DNA of 64,000 nt from Hydnum rufescens UP504 (taxonomy: Eukaryota > Basidiomycota > Agaricomycetes > Cantharellales > Hydnaceae). The notes below the pieces were generated by a model. That model did not search any database and was not told the origin of the DNA. It saw only the letters and a program-made list of their open reading frames with translations. Of the stretch, positions 50,366 to 61,982 are shown in pieces. Positions within the stretch are counted from its first letter, which is position 1. Each line of letters begins with the position of its first letter. Location of the stretch: the NCBI GenBank assembly GCA_014904985.1, contig MU129110.1, forward strand, positions 42,707 through 106,706, read 5' to 3'. The position numbers and the translations under genes are program-made.

Positions 50366-51477
50366 TTGTGATATACCCACATATAAACTTGTGACCCCCC
50401 CCTGGTTGATCCCTAGGAAAAAATTGGTACCAGCACAACCCCCTCATGAGTCCCACTTGAAAGATGCATGTAATAATAAGTAATAAACAAATAAACAATC
50501 ATTGTAAGTCAGTACTCTATGTTAACAATTTTGATACATGTATACTATGGCATTGGGTATTGGGTGAGGAAATTGTCCCATGGGGATCCCTTGGGGTGGC
50601 AAATAGAATTATACTATTTATAATAGTAGTGTAAACAGTAGCATAAAATCCTGACTTTATCATGGCTGCAAATCTCCTTAGAATACTGTAGTTGCTCTAA
50701 GTCTAACAAAGTGTCACGTCACAACTGGGAAAAAGTCGCTAGAACCTATAGCGACCCCATCACATCTAGCCAGCTCTAGGATGTCACATGACTGAACAAT
50801 TGGCCAGGTGCCTGATTATTAGTTCCAGGGTAACAGAAACCAAATTACCAGGCATGTTTTGAGTGAGAAAAGGAGGTGAAAGCAGGTAAGGAATGAAGAA
50901 ACAAAAGAATAAGGAGGGGGAGAAGAATCAGGCTGGTTCGAACTGCTGTATGACCTGTGACCACAAAGAACTGAGAATGCATCCATGGCTGTGACCAAAT
51001 GTCCCCTTCTTCCATTGGGTTGCGGACGATATTAATGATGAAACACCTTGCACTGCAGGCTGCAAAGAAGAAAGGTGGCAGATTTTGGCAATGGTGGGAT
51101 GGGGATTAATAGTTTCACTTGATTATCTTGGTTTTTATATACAAGTTTAGCTTCATACAAGTGAGGCACCACAGTGGTATAAACCTCCTGAAAAAAAATT
51201 CAGGAAAATATATTTCAAAGGGTGCCTTTTCATAGTTCGTCGGGGTCTGTGACGTGTGGGGGGTTCAGTTCACAAGTCCCTGTGACCTGTGACCAACCCT
51301 ATGGTCGAAATAGGACAGTACAGTATGTGCACATAATCTGGGTATTAATTTGGAAGATTGCAGAACAATGCTAACAACCAAAACTAGCTACGAGAATATC
51401 TAAAAAAGAAGGTTCTATGCATTCTCAAGGCGAGCTCAGAACGGCAAACCAATTTCTGTGGGCGCAGCAATCCAGTA
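50366..51477. other. Upstream region shared in part with the 17.6-kb gene
   Basis: GGGTGGCAAATAGAATTAT at about 50593-50611 recurs at 17550-17568, in both cases some way upstream of the same Ser-rich leader. Otherwise there is no gene. Confidence 0.45.
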
Positions 51478-52743
51478 TTGCGGAAGCAAATCGACCAACT
51501 TCAAGTCTCCTCAACCATCTCAACTTACGCAATGGCTACTAACCCTGCCAGTTCCAGGGGGAGTAGCTTTGCTTCCTCAAGCTCGCTAGCAACATCTGCA
51601 ATGGCTGCCACCCCTGCTGTTTCAAGTGGGGGGGGTAGTCTTGCTTCATCAATTTCAAACCCAATTTGCGAGTTGGAACCTGGCTCTGTCACAAATGGAG
51701 AGGGTGCACTCACTTCCTCAAGCTCACAGATCGATGATTTGGACTCTAGCCCCACTGTCTACAGATTTCTACTATGCAACCATGTCGAAGTGAGTCCGCA
51801 ACACAACGGCTCATACATTCTCTGTCGTTGCATCAGCTCTGGGCGTACCATCCTTCCATTCCTCAAAGCGATCTGCCATGGTAAAAGATCATGGCAGGTC
51901 CGCCATACCGGCATCCGTATCGCCCAGCGAATCGCTGCTATGATGGGATGCGCAGTTCTTCCCCATCTGCGAAACCTCGTCGAGGTGATCGCACATGACG
52001 TGTCCTTACGAAGCTACGATGGACCTGGCCATGCGATGGACCACCATTTGCGCGTTCTCTGCATTCACTCTGAGGATTCCATCCTTCTGTTCATCAAAGC
52101 AGTCTGTCGCAGCAAGAAATCATGGCAGGCCCGCCATACCAGCATCCGTATCGCCCAGCGAATCGCTGCTATGATGGGATGCGCAGTTCTCCCTCATCTG
52201 CGAAACCTCGTCGAGGTGATCGCACATGACATGTCCTTACGAAGCTATGATGGACCTGGCCATGCGATGGACCACCATTTGCGCGTTCTCTGCATTCACT
52301 CTGAGGATTCCATCCTTCTGTTCATCAAAGCAGTCTGTCGCAGCAAGAAATCATGGCAGGCCCACCATACCGGCATCCGTATCGCCCAGCGAATCGCTGC
52401 TATGATGGGATGCGCAGTTCTCCCTCATCTGCGAAACCTCGTCGAGGCGATCACACATGACATGTCCTTATGGGGCTGCAATGGGCCTGGCCATGCGATG
52501 GACCACCGCTCGCATGTTCTCTGTCACTGTATTAGCTCTGGGGATTCCATCCTTCTGTTCATCAAAGCAGTCTGCCACAGCAAAAAATCATGGCATGCCA
52601 TACCGGCATCCGTATCATCCAGCGATTTGTCACCACGATGGGATGCACAGTTCTCCCTCATTTATAACTTATTGAAGGCTTACACTATGTCTTACTACCT
52701 TGGTGGAGGCCATGCTACAACTAAGTCCTTTGCTCAAGCTTAG
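51478..52743 (+). CDS. Chimera: Ser-rich leader fused to triplicated SF3B1 HEAT segment
   Basis: The frame is 421 codons; the first ATG is at 51532, and the frame is open upstream of it. Residues ~1-85 are a Ser/Thr/Ala-rich leader ([19 protein letters not shown]) shared with the gene at 17.6 kb. From residue 124, 201 and 278 come three 77-residue repeats (231 bp), each with [32 protein letters not shown] and a linker with [12 protein letters not shown] fourth begins at 355 but is frameshifted after KKSWHA. The core matches the HEAT repeats of SF3B1/Prp10, the U2 snRNP protein that clamps the intron branch helix; RHTGIK in human SF3B1 holds hotspot residues H662 and K666, and here the Lys position is Arg. 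A full SF3B1 is about 1,200-1,300 residues, so this is a captured fragment, not the host gene. No stop lies in the three repeats. Confidence 0.85.
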   Translation: MRKQIDQLQVSSTISTYAMATNPASSRGSSFASSSSLATSAMAATPAVSSGGGSLASSISNPICELEPGSVTNGEGALTSSSSQIDDLDSSPTVYRFLLCNHVEVSPQHNGSYILCRCISSGRTILPFLKAICHGKRSWQVRHTGIRIAQRIAAMMGCAVLPHLRNLVEVIAHDVSLRSYDGPGHAMDHHLRVLCIHSEDSILLFIKAVCRSKKSWQARHTSIRIAQRIAAMMGCAVLPHLRNLVEVIAHDMSLRSYDGPGHAMDHHLRVLCIHSEDSILLFIKAVCRSKKSWQAHHTGIRIAQRIAAMMGCAVLPHLRNLVEAITHDMSLWGCNGPGHAMDHRSHVLCHCISSGDSILLFIKAVCHSKKSWHAIPASVSSSDLSPRWDAQFSLIYNLLKAYTMSYYLGGGHATTKSFAQA

Positions 52744-53100
52744 GGGGAAATATTGTAATTGATACTACAAATGGACAGTCAAAATTAAGTACAGGTTATA
52801 TATAAAATTGGGAGTGGTTGGTCACCGGCATGACATGCAGACATTGCCGAAACTCACCATTCTTTTTTTGTTCGACGCTTAACCATGCTTCCACTTCTTG
52901 TAGGATCCAGGCATGAGCATACGCTCCATGCTGACGTCCACAAAGCCCTCAAGAAGCTCGCTTCTGGTGACTGGGTGTCCCGAGCTTGAGCTCCATGGCA
53001 TCTTTCCCAGGTCGTCAAAACTCGTTCAATATTTAGCCCATCACTGTGGGACGTTTAGTGTGAGCTTGAGCTCCACACTAACCTCTCTAGTGCTTCAAAA
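52744..53100. other. Intergenic, no gene seen
   Basis: Two short copies of GAGCTTGAGCTCCA occur at about 52984 and 53062. No coding evidence. Confidence 0.4.
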
Positions 53101-54075
53101 ATGCCTGCCAAGCAAAAAGCACCCTTCAACGAAACGTCGCAGGCTTATTTCTACCTCCACAGAATTCCTAACCTCAGTGATACCGAAGCTGAGGACTTAG
53201 ATTATCTGTGGGGAAATGCCACCGCTTCCAAAGATGATGTCGAACAGCTCCTTGTCAATGGTATTGGGAAGCTTCTCATTTGGTGCAATGTCATTGGTTT
53301 TCCAGTCGGGTACATCTTTCGAACCCCATTTAAGGATTCTTTTAGCCTCATGCTTCAGATTAGCGGGGACCCAACAACAGTTGCGAGGATTGAGAGGGAA
53401 TTGGTGGGAGATCATGAAGACTGGGACAAAAAGGGTGTGTGCACGACTCTATTGCGTATGAAGTACAAGTATGAATCAGAGTTGGAGGCTGCTGGTAAGT
53501 GCTGGCACGGGTCAGATGAGGAGCCTTCGCTCATGCATCCCTTGTTTTCGTTTTTAGGGTATTGACATATGCCTCGAGGTATTGGTTCTTGGGTGGTACT
53601 CAGTTCTGCTGAGAAACAAGGGTGTTCCTCTGTAATCCTCACCCGCGACTGGAGCAAGGGACTGTTCAAGTGCTCAAAGTCTGTGCAGACCAAGTTCCAT
53701 TCATACACTGTGGATTGGGAATGTAATCCCACTCCTGCAGTTCTGGATCCAACAGTTCCCAGGGAATTACCACATGATGCGTACATATGGCCTGAACCCT
53801 GACCTGCCAGCTCCAAGATTCAAGTCAAAGAAGTCGTTCCAGCCCCCAATCCTTCACCCATTTTACCCACGACTGGTGAAATTCTACCTGCTGACGAGCC
53901 CGTTAAGCGGCATCATTTAGATATTCTGGCTGAATCTAATAAGCAGGGGGAAAGTGTGGATATGGAAATGGAAGAGATGGTCGAGGGATTTGCCTATGAT
54001 TGGTTTGGTGATGATTACCCCAGCTGTCATCACTATTTCGATTCCAGTCATTGGAATGCCTTCCTTGAGTCCTAA
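53101..54075 (+). pseudogene. Unknown gene, one frame with two TGA codons
   Basis: From ATG 53101 to TAA 54075 one frame of 324 codons is interrupted by TGA at 53563-53565 and 53800-53802. It starts MPAKQKAPFNETSQAYFYL and contains LLIWCNVIGFPVGYIF. After the first TGA it reads GIGSWVVLSSAEKQG and after the second VPAPNPSPILPTTGE; the acidic C-terminus includes FAYDWFGDDYPSCHHYF. A 63-nt stretch (donor GTAAGTGC at about 53495 to TTTTTAG) could be an intron and is a multiple of three. The family is unknown. Its place between the SF3B1 chimera and the KDZ element suggests a transposon passenger or companion gene. Confidence 0.5.
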
Positions 54076-54800
54076 AATTTCTCGGCGTGGTTGTCTCCCC
54101 TCATTTTTATTTTTTTTACTTCACCACTATATATTGTTCTTCTCATTGCTAATCCCTTACTATTTTCGTCTAATCATCACCATTGTGTATAGTTTATTTG
54201 TAGACAATGTATACACTGTATAGTAAATATTGATATTCGGCTAACTCTGCAATGTCGCCGACTCCAATCAACACTACTACCGTTCAGTCACCAGTACCTG
54301 TGTGGTGAAGTATAGCACTGCAATGCTGTTGTAGTGTTTATTTCCCAGCACCTCAAAGCTTCCAGTCGGGAGAATCACTGTTCCCAGCACTTTGCCACCT
54401 AGCTGTCCGGTTAAACAAAACACTGTTGCGCTGCGATATTGTTTGTTTTCTGGCACTCTCAAGCTTTCCCTTCGGTTTTCATTGGTTGGGTGGATCACTA
54501 CGACTTGTCTGTAGTGCCTGCTTGCCAATTCTTCCCAAATCCTCTCGTGCCACATTTCTGGTGGAGTTGTGTGCTGTCACGTTGTGACAGTGCCATTTCC
54601 CAGTACACTCAAAGCCTCGCTCTTTGTTCTCTGGGTTAAGCAACATGTTGTCATTACTTGACATTTGTTGTTTTCCTGGCCATCAAGTTGTCATTCTCAA
54701 GGTTGTTTTAGATTCCTAAAGGGCAAGTGCGTAAAGTACGTTGTCTTCTTATTTCATTCTAAACTTCTCATAACTAATTTGTGTCTAGCTTCTTTCTAGA
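54076..54800 (+). repeat. KDZ 5' flank with three or four imperfect ~120-bp repeats
   Basis: Segments at about 54290-54360, 54415-54475 and 54570-54640 share the pattern GTGTGCTG/CACTGTTG, a TTTATTTCCCAGCAC-like middle and CTCAAAGCTTCC or CTCAAAGCCTC. Such subterminal repeats often bind transposases; here that is inference. Confidence 0.5.
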
Positions 54801-57800
54801 ATGATCAGCAATGCTATGAGAAATGCCAGGAAAAGAAGTGCATGCAGGCCTGGCTCCTCAAATGGGGCTTCTGCAGTCAGTTGGGTACAGGTTCAGAATG
54901 CCATGTCTGCCGCCGATACAGGGTTGGCTGCACACGTCCCCAGTGGGCACTCAACTGGTACTCGATCTCCCTCTTTCCCAGATCTCCTTGACTCTCAGAG
55001 TCCTGCAGCATCGGATTTCATTACTTCGGAGTACCTGGATGTTCAATATGACTCAACGGATGTCTTAATTTCGTCGAACATCCAAGTCATTGATGACCAA
55101 CATTCACGACACACTCGTCAGAGGCACGTGCAGGCACACTGCTGGAGTACAAGTGTATTGCCCACTCTTATTTGACCATACATGAGATTCCAAAGAGAAC
55201 ACTCCGGTGCTCACCAAGCTGAAGAGCAAAGTTGGTTCATCTGCAAGTGTGGCAGCCAACACCACTCACTTGGGGTGGTCTGTGTGCATATGGAATGTGT
55301 CGAGGACATTACGCTGGACATTTGCAAATGCCAACCTGCCCTGGTTCAACTTGTGCCATGTGGTTTTTTCCCATGTTCTCTGGTTCGTCCTACCCTAGCA
55401 GTCAGCCTCGATATGCTAGAATTCGTTGCTGAGCTCTTCCTCCACATTGCACCCAATGAAAGAGGTTGGGCTGCAATGCTAGTCAAGTACCTGAAGACCC
55501 GCGGATACCTCTTCGTGACTGCTGATTCGTTTCGCCATCACTTTGCCAACGCACTTGCTCATTACCAGCAGCTTGTGAGACTTGTCGATGCAGAGGTTGA
55601 AAAATTGGTGGATCGTTCACGAGCCCTTAGTGGTGAAGATTGTGTGGCACCCCAGTTGGACGAGACTACCCTGGTCAATGGGCGAGAGTATTCAAATGCA
55701 CAGAACACTGCAACCTTCCCGAGCGATCACAACATCCCTAGTACCTATCTGCAGACATGGTGTCCCTTATGTTTTGGTAGTAATAGCTCGGAGAATGGGG
55801 ATTTGAAGGTTGATGCTATTGTGTGCCTCAATGCGAACTTCCAATTGAAACGTCAGTGAGACTTGGACCGACGCGCTGGTCATCAGGGCGAGACTGGGAC
55901 CCAGGATCCCTTTGTTGTGTCACCAAGAACAATTGAGCTATCGTGGAGAGATTTGGAACTGTGGGAGGCCAAAATCCTTGACCTTCGACCCAAGAAGTCC
56001 TCAGCCCGAGCTGGGCAGAAGCGAAAAGCCAACGAGACCATGGAAAGTGAGGCGCACGCTGTAGAGGATGAAGACAAGGTGGAGGATGATCTTAAAATGC
56101 CAAATTCGACATATAGTGCATGTGGCGAGTCCTTTATTGCTGTGGATGGAGACCGTGTCAAGGCTTCGACTCAATATTTCAGTGATACTGGTGTTCTTGC
56201 CATGCTCTGCTGCCACAATATTCCCCTAGTTATTGCTAGCATGTGGACTGCTGGTGAAAAACAGTTCTACGCATGCACTCTTCTTGATTTCCTTTTCAAG
56301 CATTTGCCTTGTTGCTGGAGAATTGGTGTTTTGTACGATATTGGCTGCCAAATGGACCAGTCATTGAAGAAATGGAATTTCATGCCTGACTGGTCTCCAC
56401 GTTTCGAGTGGGGCATCTCAATTTTCCATGCTTATGGCCACCAGTGGATGTGCCAACTCTGGTACCATCCAAGAAAGAGCACAATTTGGGGCCTCTCAGA
56501 TGGAGAAGGGTGTGAATGTTTTTGGAGTGGACTCCGCCAACTTATTCCATGCCTTAGGGTAACAGGCTATCATCAACACCTTTTCATTCTCAATCTACAA
56601 GTGGAACACATTGATGAAGAGAAGTGGGGGGACTTTGGAAAATGGCTGCGGGTCTGTGTTGATCGAGCTCAATCTTGGTTGGATGAGGCTAAAGAGAAGC
56701 TTGCCGAAAGTACATTTTCAATCGAGTACCTCCTCCACCAATTCAAAGAGCAATGTGCATATCATAGTAAACCTATCATGCGGCAGCCAAAAACCCAAGG
56801 GGCTCGTGCAATAGAGCACATCCTGTCCTTGCAGTCGACGTTAGAGGCACAACAAGAGAATTTGCGGGAACTGATTAGCGAAGGGAATGATGTGATCCCT
56901 GAAGACTCTGCTGGTGAAGCCGTACTTGTTGAGTGGCAGGAAAGAGTTCATTCGACCAAGCTGGCTATTAGTCAACTTCAGTCCAATATCAAGAAAAGGA
57001 TGGAAGGGCTGAAATTAGGGGATCAGGTGGCGGCACGGAAGCTAGAGCAACTGAAGAAGGATAGATGGATCACAATGCAACTTAATCTTTGCATCCTTCA
57101 TGAGCAGCTTGTGTGGAAGTTACATGCCTGCAAATTCGAACTTGCAACACTGGATCATGCCCATTCTACATGGATATTGGACCAGAAGACAAAGGTGCAT
57201 GTTGAGAAGGCGGTACACCATCACTCGTCCGGGATTGATGCAACGATGAAAAAATACAATGCAAAGATAAAGGAGATGGCAGAATATCATCGGACATCAA
57301 GGACAATATCAAAAAGTGCATATATTCCTCCCTTGCTTTTAAAGGAGGGTTTGTACAAGATGGATGTGGATCAGGATATATGGGAGGATGCGCGGGCTGA
57401 TGTTGGAGACTTTCCTGATGGTGTTCTTCCTCAGTGGTTAGTGGATGCTTTGGTCAAAAAGGGTATTTTCATGGCACAAGAAGTGGTTAATTGTGAGCAA
57501 GAGTTGGAGAGGTGCAAGGTGGAGAGCAGTAACCTTTGAACATGGTTCTACATGGAATATTGGGTGGTCAAGAGACTAGTCAAAGAAGTGGATGATGAAG
57601 TATCATTCTTTGCACTTCGCCGACTCCATCAATTGTATGAGTGGCTAGAACTCTGGAGGGTGAACATGATCCATGTTCCTACTCTGTCTACTGCCCCAAG
57701 CTGGGATGAGTTTCTTCCCCCTCTGACACTGGAACATCATGCATCACGCATACGAGTCCATGTGCCTAATGTAGATGGTGATGATGATGATGCCGTATCT

Positions 57801-57899
57801 TCAGATGATGATCAAGATGGAGAAGTAGAGGAAGATATAGAGACTGAGGATCTTGGATTTATCACATTAATAGACAATGTAATAGGAGACTTTCAGTAA
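54801..57899 (+). pseudogene. KDZ transposase with CxC1-like cysteine cluster, three in-frame TGA
   Basis: One frame of 1,033 codons runs from ATG 54801 to TAA 57899. The only interruptions are TGA at 55173-55175, 55857-55859 and 57537-57539. The first third has the cysteine cluster (FICKCGSQHHSLGVVC, ICKCQPALVQL) and PTLAVSLDMLEFVAELFLHI, typical of the CxC1 domain attached to KDZ transposases. The catalytic part shows DGDRVKASTQYFSDTGVLAM, GVLYDIGCQMDQSL, FHAYGHQWMCQLWYHPRKS and GLSDGEGCECFWSGLR. The C-terminal third is coiled-coil and ends acidic. KDZ elements are expanded in mushrooms and often sit near TET/JBP genes, none of which is seen here. CGA-to-TGA changes would explain the stops (the first context is LPTLI-stop-PYMRF). 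Confidence 0.88.
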
Positions 57900-58215
57900 T
57901 ACTATAGTCTTAACCCATATTCAGTTGATAGACTGAGATTTTGCACAAGTCCCAATAAATGAGGCACTTGACAATGATTGATGTCAAAAGATTGTCAAAT
58001 TGTAGGTTCCCGTTGTCAAGATTCAGTTTTTTGATCATCACTTGACATCAACCATGATTTCAGCCATTTAGGCATACCTAAGTCATCAACATGTCCCTCC
58101 TTTTAAGGCCCCTCTATATGGCTGACCAGGCTGGATTGACATGACTAACTGCTGAGTAAAGGGAGGGTGATACATTACCTTAGACTCCCTTAATAGTGTA
58201 TCAGGTAGCCGAGCA
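57900..58215. other. KDZ 3' flank, repeat-like
   Basis: TTGACATCA/TTGTCAA motifs repeat here and recur at 26150-26220 and 59515-59650, suggesting a dispersed repeat, perhaps an LTR. There is no gene. Confidence 0.35.
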
Positions 58216-58992
58216 ATGCAATGGGATCTCCACTATTTAGATGACGAATTAGAAGAACCATGGCATGTCATTGAAGTTGTGAATAAGTTGTTAGGAATCG
58301 AGCCTTGTGTTGGGTTCAAAGAAGTGAGCGGGTATGTATCAAAACCAAACCCAAAAGACAATCTGAAACTTGGAGTTACAGTCAGAATGGCTGAACAGTG
58401 GATGAAGCCTCAATATTACACTACCAATCCCAGAGGATTGTCGCACTGCTTGAAAGCAAGGCCTGAGTTGCGCTGTAGTAGCATAGCCAATCTATTGCTA
58501 AGGCCAAATAATCAGGATCTAGAGAGTGTGTTGGGGACAGTTAGTCTGACTAGCTACCAGGTAAGGACTGAGGAATCTACCTTAGAGCCATCTGACAAGG
58601 ACTCAGTCACCTGGAAATCGCAAAATGGGGCATCCTATCACCCAAATAATGAAACGGGGGAGATAGACACCAACTCAAGCGAGTATGAGTCAAACGATAA
58701 GAATCCAATAAAGATGAACTGCAAATTCGCAACCAATGGTATAATGGGATTGAACCACCTCAAAACGCCAGTTGAGGGTGTCATTAGTGACAAAGGCCTA
58801 GTGAGGAAGACATTAGCACGTCGAAAATTGAGGTTGAAGTACTCTTGGGACCTTACCCAGAAAGTTTGCGAGACAAGCTTATGCTCAAACCATCTAATCC
58901 ACACTTGCAAGTGGAGTCATCAAATAGCAGCATCGCCAAGAAGGAATCCGGGCCTTTGGCAGGTGACACACAGAGGCATAACACAGAGGTGA
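58216..58992 (+). CDS. Open frame of unknown function, probably retroelement-derived
   Basis: 258 codons, rich in Asn, Ser, Lys and Glu (SYHPNNETGEIDTNSSEYESN), with no recognised domain. Its composition resembles the post-protease region of the gypsy remnant at 26.4-28.2 kb, and both are flanked by TTGACATCA-type repeats. A further open stretch (59241-59501) reads in the same style (KAKVSDDQGSDDQKLQGY). Either could be part of a lineage-specific retroelement polyprotein. Confidence 0.35.
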   Translation: MQWDLHYLDDELEEPWHVIEVVNKLLGIEPCVGFKEVSGYVSKPNPKDNLKLGVTVRMAEQWMKPQYYTTNPRGLSHCLKARPELRCSSIANLLLRPNNQDLESVLGTVSLTSYQVRTEESTLEPSDKDSVTWKSQNGASYHPNNETGEIDTNSSEYESNDKNPIKMNCKFATNGIMGLNHLKTPVEGVISDKGLVRKTLARRKLRLKYSWDLTQKVCETSLCSNHLIHTCKWSHQIAASPRRNPGLWQVTHRGITQR

Positions 58993-59501
58993 AGCCTGAG
59001 AGAAGTGAAAGAAGTTATCTGTGACAATGTGTCACAGCAAGCCAGAAGAAATCAGAATCCAACAAGGTTGCAGCTCTGTGAGCCGGCAACAAGCACAAAA
59101 TGGATGGTAGTGAATACATGAAGTTCTACACTGCTTATAGACCACAACACCCTAAACCAACTCTGAGATCCAACCTGGTAATGAAATGACGATTATACCC
59201 ACATGAACAGACCATTAGGGGAAAATTACTATATAGATGAATGAGTCAGAAGTTAAAGGATATTCAGAAGGAAGCTGTTCACCAATCCGATAATCATGGT
59301 ACCAATAAGGAAGCAAAGAATACTAGAATCAGCGAAACTGAGCAACTCACTGAAGTGATGACTAAGGCAAAAGTCAGCGACGATCAAGGATCAGACGACC
59401 AAAAGCTGCAAGGATACATTACCATAACAGGAGAAGGATTGTCATGTCCTGAATTCTGCACCAGGCCTGAGGAATCCAGGCTGGTCAGACACTTCCATTG
59501 A

Positions 59502-60004
59502 TCTCAAAAGGCATGTCATTTTGATGTTTGTATAGGACCTAATAGGCCTGTGTTCTCTTTGATATCAAATATTGATCAAAATGGGCCTTCATATGGAACA
59601 AGTGCAGTTTGACATACTGTAGTTTTGACATCAATTTGAGATCAAAGTAGGGACTTGGAACTTTTACTTGTAGAACTCTGGAATGCCACTGGCTGACCTG
59701 TCAATTACCTAATATCCTAAATAGGAAATGATGTAATCCACCCAAAACAGCAGTGACATAATTGTGCACAACAATAATATTACATAATATTAAATTACAT
59801 AATTAGTTGATGATATAATTAAATATATTATATAATACACATTACCTAATATACATATTAGCTAATTGATTACATAATCCAGGTTGCATTACTACACCAG
59901 TGCCAACAAGAGGGAGCACCCCTGCCCCAGACCAACTCAAGGGGTGGGGGAGGGGGTAGAGGGGCCACCAGAGGGGACAGGGGCCCCTGGGTGTATACTT
60001 ACGG
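59502..60004. other. Non-coding, AT-rich block
   Basis: TTGACATCA motifs at 59515-59650, then TACATAATAT/ATTAATTA-rich DNA at 59755-59885, then a G-rich run. No gene. Confidence 0.45.
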
Positions 60005-60165
60005 GGATCCTATAATGGGGGGACAATGGGTTAGTTCAAAAAATCAATAGTAGTGCAAAAAGGGCAGCCAGAGGCTGCCCTTTTTGTACTAGAGTAGCTA
60101 AAGTTACAATAACATACCTTAACACCACACCCCAGTCTATACTGGGGTGTGGTGGCTTGTCCTGG
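60005..60165 (-). repeat. Hairpin intron-like repeat, cluster III (one unit)
   Basis: The minus-strand intron-like unit runs from 60117 to 60010: donor GTATGTT after TTAAG, hairpin CAAAAAGGGCAGCC/GGCTGCCCTTTTTG, branch-like GAACTAACCC, acceptor ATTATAG. The exon-side hairpin (CACCACACCCCAG with CTGGGGTGTGGTG) lies just upstream of the donor. Stem bases differ from clusters I and II by compensating changes (AGAGCAGC to AGGGCAGC with the complement on the other side). Confidence 0.85.
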
Positions 60166-60169
60166 GCTC

Positions 60170-60960
60170 TTGGCAGATGGAGGTGGTGTGGTGTCACGCA
60201 ACAGAAAAAAATTGCCGGCAATTGCCAGTAAATTGAACCTGGGACTCAACACCGGCAGTTGCCCAGTTTCAAAGGCAAGCCACCTGCTGCTATGAAAAAG
60301 CCTAAATGCAGTAACCAGATAGACCAATATAAAAGGGTGCATTAGATAATATTCCATAATAACTTTGGATAATATCCCATTACATAATACAGTGATTCCC
60401 ATTAAAAAAAGCCTAAATGCAGAAATTGGATGAAGTACATCCAAATAAGTGCTAAGCAGATCATTCTGAAATTTGGTGCATGGTTAGAGACTACTTCTAT
60501 GCAAATCATACTAAAATTTCAGCCAGATCCATTCATTAATTACAGAGCTATAAGGACAATAAGTTTAAATATTGAAAATAAATTTACTCCCCTCACAGAC
60601 AAGGTATGGACTTGAAATTTGACATGGGGTATGACCACATAGTTAACTAAACATGTGCCAGGAATCAGCTTATTCTGTTTGCTTCTAGGTATTCAACTCC
60701 CTTTTCAGGCAAAAAAAGAACAAAAAGCTACCATGAATGTTAAGCAGTTTAAAATAGACCTGAACTGGGTGGAATAGGCTTATAATATTATAATCCTGAC
60801 TATATCTGAAAATGGAATCAATTGGATGTGGAAGTGGCTGAAATTGAGGGGGAGGGGGAGAAAGATCAAAGGTCCATTACATAAGATGTAGAGCAGGGGT
60901 GGCTCTGATATTGCATCACTGAGTTAATACATATGTGGGGAGTGCACATGACAGATATCA
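60170..60960. other. No gene seen
   Basis: AT-rich sequence with two related ~60-bp pieces around ATTCTGAAATTTGG and ATACTAAAATTTCAG (60460-60530). No coding evidence. Confidence 0.4.
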
Positions 60961-60961
60961 A

Positions 60962-61982
60962 CCCAACTGGACTCCATTTAGGGAGTGCTCCACAGGCCTC
61001 CCCCCTAAACAACAATTTCCTCCCCAGAGCCTTCCATCCATGCAATTGCCTTGAAAATGCACACTTGGGTCATCCAAACACATCTATAGCATCCCTCAAA
61101 CTTTCAAATTCATGGCTCCAGTGCCAGAGTCTCCATAATATTTTCAAGTTTCACTGAAATACACCCTCCAGTTGGGATACTTCCAAAGCTCCAATCACTC
61201 TGATTTTTTGTAGGCCACACCTGCTCACCATTTGAGCCTCAGCCCCTGAATTTCAGCCCATTCTGAGCACTTTTGATATCTGTCACATGACCAAGATCTT
61301 TCCCTCCCCCTGCTTCACTCAGTCCTCTAATTTGTATGGACTTTGTTGCCATTTATAGTAGTAGTATGTGACAGTGTATGATTTAAATTTCAAGATATTC
61401 CATGCAATATTCATGGAGTTATTCAAGAAACATTCCAGATCAATTCAATTTGGGGTCAGAACAGCGGTATTTAGTGGAAATACTGCTGTTCTGACCCCAA
61501 ATTGAATTGATCTGGAATGTTTCTTGAATAACTCCATGAATATTGCATGGAATATCTTGAAATTTAAATCATACACTGTCACATACTACTACTATAAATG
61601 GCAACAAAGTCCATACAAATTAGAGGACTGAGTGAAGCAGGGGGAGGGAAAGATCTTGGTCATGTGACAGATATCAAAAGTGCTCAGAATGGGCTGAAAT
61701 TCAGGGGCTGAGGCTCAAATGGTGAGCAGTGTGTGGCCTACAAAAAATCAGAGTGATTGGAGCTTTGGAAGTATCCCAACTGGAGGGTGTATTTCAGTGA
61801 AACTTGAAAATATTATGGAGACTCTGGCACTGGAGCCATGAATTTGAAAGTTTGAGGGATGCTATAGATGTGTTTGGATGACCCAAGTGTGCATTTTCAA
61901 GGCAATTGCATGGATGGAAGGCTCTGGGGAGGAAATTGTTGTTTAGGAGGGAGCACTCCCTAAATGGAGTCCAGTTGGCAGC
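60962..61982. repeat. 1.02-kb near-perfect palindrome, ~510-bp arms
   Basis: The left arm starts CCCAACTGGACTCCATTTAG and the right arm ends with CTAAATGGAGTCCAGTTGG. The centre is at about 61470 around AGCGGTATTTAGTGGAAATACTGCT. Arm identity is almost complete, so the inversion is recent or is being homogenised. The same 60- to 70-codon frame (with FHPCNCLENAHLGHPNTSIA) appears on the plus strand at the left and the minus strand at the right. Confidence 0.95.

Noticed and set aside
50935..50955. tRNA-like GGTTCGAACTGC
   Set aside because: No matching acceptor stem or A box within 80 bp.
51525..51755. Minus-strand ORF opposite the Ser-rich leader
   Set aside because: Shadow of the plus-strand frame, which is shared with 17.6 kb in the plus sense.
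51478..52743. The host SF3B1 gene itself
   Set aside because: Only one ~50-residue HEAT stretch is present, repeated three times; the rest of the ~1,200-residue protein is missing.
55182..57539. Two separate KDZ-related genes
   Set aside because: All pieces share one frame with only TGA between them, so they are one broken gene.
60933..61157. Duplicate small proteins at both ends of the 1-kb palindrome
   Set aside because: The identical mirrored frame is forced by the palindrome; no domain or independent support.
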